From Nocardia exalbida NBRC 100660 (lineage in GTDB: Bacteria; Actinomycetota; Actinomycetes; Mycobacteriales; Mycobacteriaceae): a stretch of 64,000 nucleotides of DNA. Made by a program: the position numbers and the translations under genes. The DNA lies in contig NZ_BAFZ01000002.1 in NCBI RefSeq assembly GCF_000308575.1, positions 62,001 through 126,000 of the forward strand, written 5' to 3'. The notes beneath the pieces are model-generated. The model saw nothing but the letters and a program-made list of their open reading frames with translations, had not been told where the DNA came from and searched no databases. This document shows, piece after piece, positions 15,510 through 23,668 of the stretch. The first letter of the stretch is position 1; the number at the start of each line of letters is the position of its first letter.

Positions 15510-17243
15510 GTGGATTCGGACATCGGTGACCAAGACGGCCTCGAGCGCGACGGAACGGCCGTGGATCGGGCCACCGGCGCGCCGACCGCCTTCATCGATG
15601 CCAGGGCGCTGATCGGCTGCCGCCATCGCCTGCGTCTGGACGCTACGCACCCCGACGCCCTGGTGGGCATCTCCGAGGACGCGGGTGTACGCCAGCGCCG
15701 GGATGCCGCCGTCGCGCACCGCGCCCGGGTGCGCGACGCGCTGGTCGGCGCCGACCCGGACGCCTGGGTGGTGATCGATCCCGGCCTGCGCGCCGCCGAG
15801 CGCGCCGAAGCGACGATGCGCGCGTGCGAGATCGGCGCACAGCACATCTGGGGCGGCCTGCTGCCGCAGGAGCCGGACACCGGCAGGCGCGGAGGTTCGG
15901 AGATCCTGCTGCGCGACGCCGATCGCGGGGGGTACATCCCGATCATCGTGGTGAACCACAAGGTGACCGATCCGCGTCAACCCGAGCGGGCCGACTTCCA
16001 CCCCATCACCTCGGACCCCTACCGCTGGAATCCGCAACCGGATCCGCACCGCAAACTCCGTCAGCAGCCGCGCGACCAGCAGCGGCTCGCTCATCTGCAC
16101 CGGATGCTGCAACGGCACGGTCTGGCCAGCCCCGCGCTGGTCGGCGGCGTGATCGGCTTCGACTTCGATCGCATCCTGGTGCACGATCTGGCTCCGCTGC
16201 TGGCCGACTACGACCGCCGCTACGCCGACCGGATCGCGGTGGTGCGCGGCGAGCTGCCCACCATCCCCTCCAAAGTGCCCGAGTGCAGGCAGTGCCCGTG
16301 GTGGACGCGCGGGGTCGATGGGCCGAGCTGCGAGGGCTGGCTGATCGAGCATCGCGACGTCAGCCTGGTGGCGCCCGGCTCCCGCGCCGAGGTACTGCGC
16401 AGGCACGACATCGAGACCATCGACGAACTCGCCGCCTGGGTGGGCGAGGAACCCGAGGACTGGCAGCACGGCCCGTTCGACGAGGCCGTGGTGACGGCGC
16501 GGGCGTGGATCGCGGGCGCGCCGCTGGTGCGGCGGGTCGAGCAGGTGCGGGTGCGACGGGCGGACGTGGAGGTCGACGTCGACCTGGAGAGTTTCCAGGA
16601 ATACGGCGCGTACCTGTGGGGAACGCTGCTCGACGGCGTGTACCGCCCGTTCGTCACCTGGGATCCGTTGCCCACCGAGGACGAGGGCCGCTCCTTCGGC
16701 GAGTTCTGGACCTGGCTGATGACGGTGCGCGCGGAGGCGGCCGCGACGGGCAGAACGTTTGCCGCGTATTGCTATTCGCGTACGGCGGAGGACAAGTGGC
16801 TGTACGAATCGGCGCGCCGGTTCGCGGGCCGCCCTGGCGTGCCGACGGTGGAGCAGGTGCGCGCGTTCGTGGACGGGCCGCAATGGGTGGACATGTTCCA
16901 AGCGGTGTCGGACCAGTTCATCTGCCCGAACGGCAAGGGACTGAAGAAGATCGCGCCGGTCGCCGGGTTCTCGTGGCGCGATCCGGAAGCGAGCGGTGAG
17001 GCGTCGATGAGCTGGTATCGGCTCGCGGTCGGTTACGACGGCGCCGCGCCGGACCAGACCCAGCGCACCCGTTTGCTGGAGTACAACGAGGACGACGTGC
17101 GCGCCACCCAGGTGCTGCGCGAATGGATGACCACCCGTGCCGACGAAGAGGTTCCCGGTCTCGCCGACTTCGGGCCGGTTACCGATCCGCGATCGCACGG
17201 TGTCGTCCCGGATTACGTCTCGGTGCCACCTTCGGCCACGTAG
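15510..17243 (+). CDS. TM0106-family RecB-like nuclease with RNase H-like C-terminus
   Basis: A 577-residue putative nuclease. The N-terminal half has PD-(D/E)xK-type features, PDAWVVIDPG and IPIIVVNHKV (where NHK is typical of the family), and an apparent cysteine pair CRQCPWW near residue 265 that may join a cluster. The C-terminal half resembles an RNase H-like or exonuclease domain (RRADVEVDVDLES, YGAYLWGTLLDG, and the final YNEDDVRATQVLREW). Members occur with CRISPR or repair genes in other phyla; nothing of that kind is here. GTG 15510 is the most likely start, but its ribosome site is weak. Confidence 0.78.
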   Translation: MDSDIGDQDGLERDGTAVDRATGAPTAFIDARALIGCRHRLRLDATHPDALVGISEDAGVRQRRDAAVAHRARVRDALVGADPDAWVVIDPGLRAAERAEATMRACEIGAQHIWGGLLPQEPDTGRRGGSEILLRDADRGGYIPIIVVNHKVTDPRQPERADFHPITSDPYRWNPQPDPHRKLRQQPRDQQRLAHLHRMLQRHGLASPALVGGVIGFDFDRILVHDLAPLLADYDRRYADRIAVVRGELPTIPSKVPECRQCPWWTRGVDGPSCEGWLIEHRDVSLVAPGSRAEVLRRHDIETIDELAAWVGEEPEDWQHGPFDEAVVTARAWIAGAPLVRRVEQVRVRRADVEVDVDLESFQEYGAYLWGTLLDGVYRPFVTWDPLPTEDEGRSFGEFWTWLMTVRAEAAATGRTFAAYCYSRTAEDKWLYESARRFAGRPGVPTVEQVRAFVDGPQWVDMFQAVSDQFICPNGKGLKKIAPVAGFSWRDPEASGEASMSWYRLAVGYDGAAPDQTQRTRLLEYNEDDVRATQVLREWMTTRADEEVPGLADFGPVTDPRSHGVVPDYVSVPPSAT

Positions 17244-17270
17244 TCCGAGCGCGGCGGTACCATCGCCGAC

Positions 17271-19229
17271 GTGACAGAGCACGTCGAACAACTCGAGTTC
17301 CAGGCAGAGACACATCAGCTGCTCGAGCTGATGATCCATTCCGTCTACTCCAACAAGGACACCTTCCTGCGGGAGCTGATCTCGAATTCCTCCGACGCGC
17401 TGGACAAGCTGCGCCTGGAGTCCTTCCGGGACAAGGATCTGCACGTCGACACCTCGGACCTGCACATCGAGCTGGGGATCGACAAGGACAACCGGATCCT
17501 GACCGTACGGGACAACGGCATCGGCATGTCGCGCGCCGAGGTCGTCGACCTGATCGGCACCCTCGCCAAGTCCGGTACCGCCGAGCTGCGCAAGAAGCTG
17601 AACGAGGCGAAGTCCGAGGCCGCGGCCGAGGAATTGATCGGCCAGTTCGGCATCGGTTTCTACTCGACGTTCATGGTGGCCGACAAGGTCACGCTGACCA
17701 CCCGCCGCGCGGGGGAGACCACCGGCACCCGGTGGGAGTCGAGTGCGGGCAGCTCCACCTACACGATCGAGGAGCTGGACGAGGCCCCGCAGGGCACGTC
17801 GGTCGCGCTTCATCTCAAGCCGGCGGACGAGGAGGATCACCTCTTCGACTACACCCTCGAGTGGAAGCTGCGCGAGATCGTCAAGAAGTACTCCGACTTC
17901 ATCGCGTGGCCGATCCGCATGCAGGTGGAGCGGACCGTCACCGAGGGCGAGGGTGAGGACGCCAAGGAGACGACCATCGTCGAGGACCAGACGCTCAACT
18001 CGATGAAGGCGCTGTGGACGCGTCCCAAGAGCGAGGTCTCCGACGAGGAGTACAAGGAGTTCTACAAGCACGTCAGCCACGGCTGGGACGATCCGCTGGA
18101 GATCATCCCGATGAAGGCCGAGGGCGCCTTCGAGTACCAGGCGCTGCTGTTCATCCCCTCGCACGCGCCGTTCGACCTGTTCACCCGCGAGCACAAGCGC
18201 GGTGTGCAGCTCTACGTCAAGCGGGTGTTCATCATGGACAACTGCGAAGAGCTGATGCCGGAGTACCTGCGCTTCGTCAAGGGTGTGGTGGACGCGCAGG
18301 ACCTGTCGCTCAACGTCTCCCGCGAGATCCTGCAGCAGGACCGGCAGATCCAGACGATCCGCAAGCGCCTGGTGCGGAAGGTGCTGTCCACGGTCAAGGA
18401 TTTGCAGGGCGCCGAGGACCAGACCAGCTACCAGACGTTCTGGAAGGAATTCGGCCGCGTCCTGAAGGAGGGCCTGCTCTCGGACTTCGACAACCGCGAG
18501 ACCATCCTGCAGGTCTCCTCGTTCGCCTCGACGAACTCCGAGACCGAGCTGACCACGCTGGCCCAGTACGTGGAGCGGATGCCAGAGGGGCAGGACACGA
18601 TCTACTACATGACCGGCGAGACCCGCCACCAGGTCGAGAGCTCCCCGCATCTGGAGGCGTTCAAGGCCAAGGGCCGCGAGGTGCTGATCCTGACCGACCC
18701 GGTCGACGAGATGTGGGTCGGCTCGGTGCCGGAGTTCGACGGCAAGGCGTTCCAGTCCATCGCCAAGGGCGAGGTCGACCTGGAGACCGAGGAGGAGAAG
18801 AAGGCCTCCGAGGCGCTGCGTGAGCAGCAGGACAAGGACTTCGCCGAGGTGCTGGCGTGGCTTGGCAAGACGCTCGAGCAGAACGTCAAGGAGGTGCGCC
18901 TGACCAACCGGCTCACCACCTCCCCGGCCTGCCTGGTCGGCGACGTGTTCGACTTCACGCCGATGCTGGAGCGGATGTACCGCGCCTCGGGTCAGGCACT
19001 GCCGGAGAGCAAGCGGATTCTGGAGCTCAACCCGGCCCACCCGCTGGTCACCGGTCTGCGCGACGCGTACGCCGCCAAAAAGGAGGAGGCCGACGCAGGT
19101 ACGGCGACCGAGCTGTCGGAAACCGCCGAATTGCTGTTCGGTACGGCGGTGCTCGCCGAGGGCGGTGAGTTGAAGGATCCGGCGCACTTCGCCCACATCC
19201 TCACCGATCGGCTGACCCGCACGCTGTGA
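17271..19229 (+). CDS. htpG: Molecular chaperone HtpG (Hsp90)
   Basis: A 652-residue ATP-dependent chaperone. The GHKL ATPase domain shows SNSSDALDKLR, DNGIGM and GQFGIGFYS. The middle domain holds FIMDNCEELMPEYLRFVKGVVD and LSLNVSREILQQD, and the C-terminal dimerisation region ends near residue 640. Length and motif order fit bacterial Hsp90. It starts at GTG 17271, 27 nt after the nuclease stop, so the two may be co-transcribed. No heat-shock operator (HAIR or CIRCE type) is evident in the short spacer. Confidence 0.96.
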   Translation: MTEHVEQLEFQAETHQLLELMIHSVYSNKDTFLRELISNSSDALDKLRLESFRDKDLHVDTSDLHIELGIDKDNRILTVRDNGIGMSRAEVVDLIGTLAKSGTAELRKKLNEAKSEAAAEELIGQFGIGFYSTFMVADKVTLTTRRAGETTGTRWESSAGSSTYTIEELDEAPQGTSVALHLKPADEEDHLFDYTLEWKLREIVKKYSDFIAWPIRMQVERTVTEGEGEDAKETTIVEDQTLNSMKALWTRPKSEVSDEEYKEFYKHVSHGWDDPLEIIPMKAEGAFEYQALLFIPSHAPFDLFTREHKRGVQLYVKRVFIMDNCEELMPEYLRFVKGVVDAQDLSLNVSREILQQDRQIQTIRKRLVRKVLSTVKDLQGAEDQTSYQTFWKEFGRVLKEGLLSDFDNRETILQVSSFASTNSETELTTLAQYVERMPEGQDTIYYMTGETRHQVESSPHLEAFKAKGREVLILTDPVDEMWVGSVPEFDGKAFQSIAKGEVDLETEEEKKASEALREQQDKDFAEVLAWLGKTLEQNVKEVRLTNRLTTSPACLVGDVFDFTPMLERMYRASGQALPESKRILELNPAHPLVTGLRDAYAAKKEEADAGTATELSETAELLFGTAVLAEGGELKDPAHFAHILTDRLTRTL

Positions 19230-19236
19230 ACCCGCC

Positions 19237-19273
19237 CGCGACCGGAGGGCCACATCGGGGTTCTCCGGTCGCG
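19237..19273 (+). terminator. Hairpin after htpG
   Basis: CGCGACCGGAG (19237-19247) pairs perfectly with CTCCGGTCGCG (19263-19273). It lies 7 nt after the stop and has no T run, so it may be an intrinsic terminator of the GC-rich type or an mRNA-stabilising stem. Confidence 0.6.
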
Positions 19274-19404
19274 GCCGGTGCGGTCGGCGACGTTTCGGCC
19301 ATTTCTCGGTTACGGTGACCGTCGAGGTGGCATATTCGCAGGACTGGGGAGTATGCCCCCGGGTGGCGCGGTTAGATGTGGATGCCTGAAAGGATCGTCA
19401 CAAC

Positions 19405-20223
19405 ATGTCCGCAAACCCGCTTGCCGTCGCCGAGCCATGGGATCTCGTCGCCGACGGGTACGCCGAGTTCGCGCCAACCATCATGCGACCGTTCTCGGCG
19501 CGGGCGCTCGAGTTCGCCTCGTTGTCCCCGGCGTCGCGGATCGTGGATGTCGCTGCCGGGCCTGGCACGCTCAGTCTGCTGGCCGCGGGCCAGGTCGCGC
19601 AGGTCGAGGCGATCGATTTCGCGGAGTCGATGATCGCCCGCTTGGCGAAGGACGCCGCTGCCGCCGGGCTTGCGAACATCCGTGCGCGGGTGGGCGACGG
19701 ACAGAATCTGCCGTACGAGTCCGACCGGTTCGACGCTGGGTTCTCCATGTTCGGCCTGATGTTCTTCCCGGACCGCGCTCGTGGCTTCGCCGAACTGTTC
19801 CGGGTGCTGCGGCCGGGCGGCACCGCGGTGGTGTCGAGCTGGGCGCCGATCGCGGACTCACCGCTGATGCGGATGATGTTCGGCGCCCTGACCGCGGCCG
19901 ACCCGAACATCCAGGAGCCGCAACCGAACTTCTTGAGCCTGGAGAATCCCGAGGTCTTCGAATCCGAGATGCGCGGCGCGGGTTTCGAGGCGGTGTCCAT
20001 CCAGCGGCATTCGATCGCGCTCACCTTCGGCAGCCCCGAGGAGATGTGGGAGGCCATGGTGCGCAGCAGCGCCCCGTTGGAGCTCATGCGCCACAGTGTG
20101 AGCGCGGAGGTCTGGGGTCGGCGCGCCGCCGTCATGAAAGCGTTTCTCGCCGAGAAGTACCGGCCGAACTATCCGTTGTCCACCACGGCCTACCTCGGCA
20201 TCGGGCACAAGCCGCAGGCGTGA
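19405..20223 (+). CDS. Class I SAM-dependent methyltransferase
   Basis: A 272-residue methyltransferase of the UbiE/Methyltransf_11 type. SAM-binding motifs are seen in order: motif I RIVDVAAGPGTLSL, the acidic residue after beta-2 in VEAIDFAESM, VGDGQNLPYESDRFDAG, and motif FRVLRPGGTAVVSSW. The C-terminal part (residues 150-260) is a substrate cap that identifies no substrate. ATG 19405 has GAAAGGA upstream. It is monocistronic with a strong hairpin after it. A small-molecule or lipid acceptor is likely, but it cannot be named. Confidence 0.87.
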   Translation: MSANPLAVAEPWDLVADGYAEFAPTIMRPFSARALEFASLSPASRIVDVAAGPGTLSLLAAGQVAQVEAIDFAESMIARLAKDAAAAGLANIRARVGDGQNLPYESDRFDAGFSMFGLMFFPDRARGFAELFRVLRPGGTAVVSSWAPIADSPLMRMMFGALTAADPNIQEPQPNFLSLENPEVFESEMRGAGFEAVSIQRHSIALTFGSPEEMWEAMVRSSAPLELMRHSVSAEVWGRRAAVMKAFLAEKYRPNYPLSTTAYLGIGHKPQA

Positions 20224-20228
20224 AAGAC

Positions 20229-20268
20229 GGCAGCGCGCGGCCCTTCCAGGGAGGGGCCGCGCGCTGCC
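20229..20268. terminator. Hairpin between the converging methyltransferase and SDR genes
   Basis: GGCAGCGCGCGGCCC (20229-20243) pairs with GGGCCGCGCGCTGCC (20254-20268). It lies between converging stop codons and can act on both strands. Confidence 0.75.
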
Positions 20269-20285
20269 GGAGTAGCGCAGCGGGA

Positions 20286-21053
20286 TTACCGCGGCGCCAT
20301 GCGCAGCGCGCCGTCCATGCGGATGGTCTCGCCGTTCAGGTAGTCGTGCTCGACGATGTACTGCGACAGCTGCGCGTACTCGTCCGGACGGCCCAGGCGG
20401 GACGGGAAGGGCACCCCCGCCTCGAGTCCCTTGCGGTATTCCTCGGTGACGCCGGCCAGCATCGGGGTGTCGATGATGCCGGGGGCGATGGTGTTCACCC
20501 GGATGCCGAACTGGGCCAGGTCACGCGCGGCCGGAACGGTCATGCCGTGCACGCCGCCCTTGGAGGCCGAGTAGGCGATCTGACCGATCTGGCCCTCGAA
20601 CGCCGCGACGGAGGCGGTGTTGATGACCACGCCGCGCTGGCCGTACTCGTCCACGGCGTCGGTCTTGGCGATCGCGTCTGCGGCCAGTCGCATGACGTTG
20701 AAGGTGCCGAGCAGGTTTACCGTGATGACCGTGCGGAAAAGCTCCAGGTCGTGCGGGCCGTTCTTGGACAGGATGCGGCCCGCCCAGCCGACGCCGGCGC
20801 AGTTGACCACGATGCGCAGCGGCGCGCCGGACTCGACGACCTGCGCGACGGCCGCGGCGACCTCGTCGTTGCTGGTGACATCGGCGGGGATGAGGGTGAC
20901 CCCGGCGGGCACGTTGTCGCCCGCGCGCTCGATCGACTGCGGTACATCGAGCCCGAAGACGGTCGCGCCCAGTTCGGCGAAGCGCTTGGCGGTGGCGGCG
21001 CCGAGGCCCGATGCGCCTCCGGTGACAATGGCGGCGGAACCCGAAATCTCCAC
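20286..21053 (-). CDS. SDR family oxidoreductase (3-hydroxyacyl-CoA dehydrogenase type)
   Basis: A 255-residue short-chain dehydrogenase, closest to 3-hydroxyacyl-CoA dehydrogenase type 2 proteins. The NAD-binding motif TGGASGLG is at residue 10, NCAG is present, and the catalytic Ser-Tyr-Lys set is in TASVAAFEGQIGQIAYSASKGG. The C-terminus contains RVNTIAPGIIDTPML and YLNGETIRMDGALRM. GTG 21053 has GAGAGGA 7 nt upstream, which rules out longer in-frame starts. It is divergent from a TetR regulator 187 bp away, which is its likely repressor. A role in fatty-acid or branched-chain breakdown is inferred from the family. Confidence 0.92.
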   Translation of the reverse strand: MEISGSAAIVTGGASGLGAATAKRFAELGATVFGLDVPQSIERAGDNVPAGVTLIPADVTSNDEVAAAVAQVVESGAPLRIVVNCAGVGWAGRILSKNGPHDLELFRTVITVNLLGTFNVMRLAADAIAKTDAVDEYGQRGVVINTASVAAFEGQIGQIAYSASKGGVHGMTVPAARDLAQFGIRVNTIAPGIIDTPMLAGVTEEYRKGLEAGVPFPSRLGRPDEYAQLSQYIVEHDYLNGETIRMDGALRMAPR

Positions 21054-21102
21054 GATGGTCCTCTCGTTCGTGACAGCCAGTTGGCCTTTCGTCAATGGCA
21101 CC

Positions 21103-22545
21103 CTAACCGGTGCGCGGCGCGCGGCCCTGCACGGCTCCCGCGACTCGTTCCCGGCGCGCACCCTCTTCGATCGGCCTGCGGACCCGACCGCGCAGAATGA
21201 AGCAGCCCAGTTCAGCTCGACCGAACACCGGAGTCACCGCATGACCGAATCGGCCCTCAGCGCACGTCTGCCCCGAGGCAGGCACGGCCTGCCGCGGGAG
21301 CAGGTGATCGCCTCGCAGCGCGAGCGGATCCTCGTCGCGACGGCGGAGGCCATGGCCGAGAACGGGTATATCGGAACCTCCGTCGCGGCGATCCTGAAAC
21401 GGGCGGGCGTGTCGCGGGAGACCTTCTACGAGCAGTTCAGGTCCAAAGCGGACTGCTTCGAGGCGGCCTACGAGCGCGCGGTGCAACTGTTGCTCGACCG
21501 GATCGCCGAGGCCACCGGGACGGAAGACGAGGCGGACGCCATCACTCGCATGGACCGGATCCTTCGCGCCTATCTCCAGTATCTGGTGGACGACCCGGCC
21601 AGCGCGCGGCTGTTCCTGGTCGAGGTCTTCGCGGTGGGGTCGGCGGCGATCGCGCGCCGGGCCCGGCTGCTGGAGCGGTTCGTCGAGTTGATCGCCGACG
21701 TGCTCGACGCCCGGACCGAGCCGCAGCGCTTCGCCTGCCAAGCCGTGGCCGCGGCCATCGGTTCGATGGTCACCGCTCGGATCGCGGCAGGGGACGTGGG
21801 CGGTCTGCCCGCGCTGAGGGAACCGCTGCTGGATCTGCTGCGCCGGGGTGCGGACTGTATGGAGCCGCGCTGGACTCGTGCGGCGAGCCATCCGAGTGAG
21901 CAGCAGCGCCGCACCGGCCAGCGCGGGAGCCAGCGCCGCGAGGCCGGCGACGGCGGCGCCGCCGAGGGCCGGTGCCGCCGCGCCGAGCAGGGTAGCCGAG
22001 CCGAAGTAGAGGAAAAGCAGACCCGAGCCGATGCCGATGGCGTGTTCCGGCAGATGCTTGCCGACCAGGATGCCCACCGCGATGGCGAGCGCGTCGGCGG
22101 CGACCATGCCGATGGTCGAGCCGAGCCAGACGCCCACCCAGTCGTAGTCGGTGGCCAGCGCGGCGGTCGTGAACATGGTGCGATCGCCCAGTTCGGCGAG
22201 CAGGAACGCGGACAGCACCACGAAGAACGGCGCCCCGGCGGCCTTCGGCGTCTTCGGTTCGGGATCGCCGTCGCCGGTGCCGAAGTGTTCGCGCAGGGTC
22301 CACAGGCCTACGGCCAGGAAGGTGACGGCGGCGACCAGCGCGATAGCCCTGGTGGGCAGGGCCGCGCCGAGGAAGTGACCGACGCCGACCGAGATCAGGT
22401 GGACCGCGGCGGAGGCCGTCGCGATACCGCCCAGGACCACCCACCAGCGATAGCGCAGCGCGAACGTCAGCGCCATCAGCTGGGACTTGTCACCCAGTTC
22501 GGCGAGAAAGACGATGCCGATGCTCAGCAAGACGGTGGCGATCAT
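21103..22545 (-). CDS. TMEM165/GDT1 family manganese exporter with an open 3' extension
   Basis: The first 215-220 residues form a complete GDT1 (UPF0016) transporter with two copies of the signature, AELGDKSQL near residue 14 and AELGDRTMF near 105, each at the start of a three-helix bundle. Family members export Mn(II) or Ca(II). ATG 22545 has GGGAGAA 8 nt upstream. A manganese riboswitch lies in the leader, so Mn is the probable substrate. Past about 21890 the frame runs on antisense to tetR to a stop at 21103. This tail is probably not real. A TCA (TGA on this strand) at 21770 in another frame would give 258 residues. Confidence 0.8.
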   Translation of the reverse strand: MIATVLLSIGIVFLAELGDKSQLMALTFALRYRWWVVLGGIATASAAVHLISVGVGHFLGAALPTRAIALVAAVTFLAVGLWTLREHFGTGDGDPEPKTPKAAGAPFFVVLSAFLLAELGDRTMFTTAALATDYDWVGVWLGSTIGMVAADALAIAVGILVGKHLPEHAIGIGSGLLFLYFGSATLLGAAAPALGGAAVAGLAALAPALAGAALLLTRMARRTSPARLHTVRTPAQQIQQRFPQRGQTAHVPCRDPSGDHRTDGRGHGLAGEALRLGPGVEHVGDQLDEPLQQPGPARDRRRPHREDLDQEQPRAGRVVHQILEIGAKDPVHASDGVRLVFRPGGLGDPVEQQLHRALVGRLEAVRFGPELLVEGLPRHARPFQDRRDGGSDIPVLGHGLRRRDEDPLALRGDHLLPRQAVPASGQTCAEGRFGHAVTPVFGRAELGCFILRGRVRRPIEEGARRERVAGAVQGRAPRTG

Positions 22546-22734
22546 GTGTGGCGGTTCTCCCAGGTCTCCGGCCTGCCGGTCGGAGATGCGGGGCTCCGGC
22601 CGACAACGAAATGGTTGTCCAGGCCGAAGGTCTCGCCCACCGGACGGATGCCGGTTCACACAGCCGGACCCGCCGGTGGGCCGGAGGGTCAGTATGTCGA
22701 CTGTGCGATTGGGGGCTACTCCCCTTCGCTGTAG
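21241..22734 (+). CDS. TetR/AcrR family regulator with an open 3' extension
   Basis: The first 205 residues form a normal TetR protein: HTH ENGYIGTSVAAILKRAGVSR then ETFYEQFRSKADCFEAAY, and a C-terminal regulatory domain ending PLLDLLRRG near 21850. No stop codon follows at that point. The frame stays open for another 880 nt, antisense to the GDT1 gene, coding arginine-rich residues with no family character. So the true protein is probably about 210-220 residues, and the end given here is only the next in-frame stop. A TGA in the next frame at 21897-21899 would fit if one base were missing. It is the likely regulator of the divergent SDR gene. Confidence 0.75.
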   Translation: MTESALSARLPRGRHGLPREQVIASQRERILVATAEAMAENGYIGTSVAAILKRAGVSRETFYEQFRSKADCFEAAYERAVQLLLDRIAEATGTEDEADAITRMDRILRAYLQYLVDDPASARLFLVEVFAVGSAAIARRARLLERFVELIADVLDARTEPQRFACQAVAAAIGSMVTARIAAGDVGGLPALREPLLDLLRRGADCMEPRWTRAASHPSEQQRRTGQRGSQRREAGDGGAAEGRCRRAEQGSRAEVEEKQTRADADGVFRQMLADQDAHRDGERVGGDHADGRAEPDAHPVVVGGQRGGREHGAIAQFGEQERGQHHEERRPGGLRRLRFGIAVAGAEVFAQGPQAYGQEGDGGDQRDSPGGQGRAEEVTDADRDQVDRGGGRRDTAQDHPPAIAQRERQRHQLGLVTQFGEKDDADAQQDGGDHVWRFSQVSGLPVGDAGLRPTTKWLSRPKVSPTGRMPVHTAGPAGGPEGQYVDCAIGGYSPSL

Positions 22735-22738
22735 CCGA
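22610..22738 (-). promoter_or_regulatory. yybP-ykoY manganese riboswitch upstream of GDT1
   Basis: Read on the minus strand, the leader contains the class hallmarks in order: AAGGGGAGTAGC at the 5' end (plus positions 22714-22725), a helix with the conserved loop region around ACAGTCGACATACTGA, then GAGACCTTCG (plus 22625-22634) closing the second docking loop. These conserved loops bind Mn(II) in known yybP-ykoY RNAs, which control GDT1/YebN-type exporters. The aptamer ends about 65 nt before ATG 22545. The intervening GC-rich inverted sequence could be the expression platform, either a terminator or a ribosome-site mask. Confidence 0.88.
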
Positions 22739-22835
22739 CTCTACCCGGCGGAACCGGCCCCTGCCAACCCGCTGTCGTCGAAATCGCTATGCGCACAATA
22801 AGTTTGGCGATCCAACCGGCGAATTTCGGTTACCC

Positions 22836-23363
22836 TCACGCGGCCAGCAGCATAGCCAGAACCGCGGTGTCGGGATGGCTGATCGGGTCCAGTCCGACCC
22901 GGCTGACCAGCGAAGTGATCGTTCCGTCCGACTCCGCTTCCACCCACGCGGCCCGGTGCTCCAGCCCCAGATGGGGCACGCCGGGCAGCAGCACGCAGCC
23001 GGACGCCGCGCCGGCGCATTCCGGCAGCGAGGGGCGGGTTTCGGAGGGAGGATGCAACATCAGCAGCGCCGGGGGCACATGCTCGGCGAAGTGGCCCGGC
23101 TCGACGGCTTCCTCGCCCAATACCGGACCTTCGGCCAGCACCAGGCCGACAGTGCCGGGCGCGGGATCGTCGGGCAGGTCCTCACGGACCCCGAACACCG
23201 TCGAGGTCGTCAGCAATCCGGGTAGCGTGGCCACGCGCACGGCCAGGACCAGCACCTGAGCCCACTCCTTGGTGGTGTCCGGCCAGCGGCCGGAGATCAA
23301 GAAGCCACGCAGCGACCCGCGCGAATGGAACGGCGTGATGCCGATCGGTTCGTTCGTGCGCAT
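22836..23363 (-). CDS. Conserved hypothetical protein (Rv3847-like position)
   Basis: A 175-residue protein without recognisable motifs. It reads as one compact soluble domain: PFHSRGSLRGFLISGRWP, VLVLAVRVATLPGLL, DPAPGTVGLVLAEG, then a histidine-containing stretch (GHFAEHVPPALLMLHPP) and an alanine-rich end. ATG 23363 has GGGAGG 7 nt upstream, a strong site that fixes the start. Its size and place next to sodA match mycobacterial Rv3847, from memory. The function is unknown. Confidence 0.75.
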   Translation of the reverse strand: MRTNEPIGITPFHSRGSLRGFLISGRWPDTTKEWAQVLVLAVRVATLPGLLTTSTVFGVREDLPDDPAPGTVGLVLAEGPVLGEEAVEPGHFAEHVPPALLMLHPPSETRPSLPECAGAASGCVLLPGVPHLGLEHRAAWVEAESDGTITSLVSRVGLDPISHPDTAVLAMLLAA

Positions 23364-23668
23364 TTCTGCCTCCCGTTGTCGAACCCGGGGGCGACCCTGC
23401 CCGTCCCTTTTTGGTGTGGATTCCGAATATGAACCACGAGTCACCTGGCACACAAGTACCAAAGAGTGCCAATCGGACAGTCGGACGGAGATCGGCGGGC
23501 AATCGGGCTGCGCATGTGGCGGATCCGGCCCCACCTCGCCGGGCCCGAGTTCGGGGTGACCGGACGGGGTTCTCGGCAAAGTGCCCGCGTCGCCGGAAAA
23601 CAGAACGGGCCCGCGAACCCGGCCGCGCGTGGCGGACGGATTCGCGGACCCGGTTCCGGTGCTCGGGC
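23364..23668. other. Intergenic region downstream of sodA
   Basis: About 305 bp without a supportable gene. GGGCCCGCGAA (23607-23617) and TTCGCGGACCC (about 23639-23649) can pair and probably terminate sodA. The lower-GC part near 23400-23470 (TTTTTGGTGTGGATTCCGAA) presumably holds the promoter of the gene at 22836. Confidence 0.5.

Noticed and set aside
15474..19253. A 1259-codon minus-strand open frame across the RecB-like nuclease and htpG
   Set aside because: Both plus-strand genes are unmistakable. The long antisense frame arises from strong third-position GC and encodes no recognisable domain.
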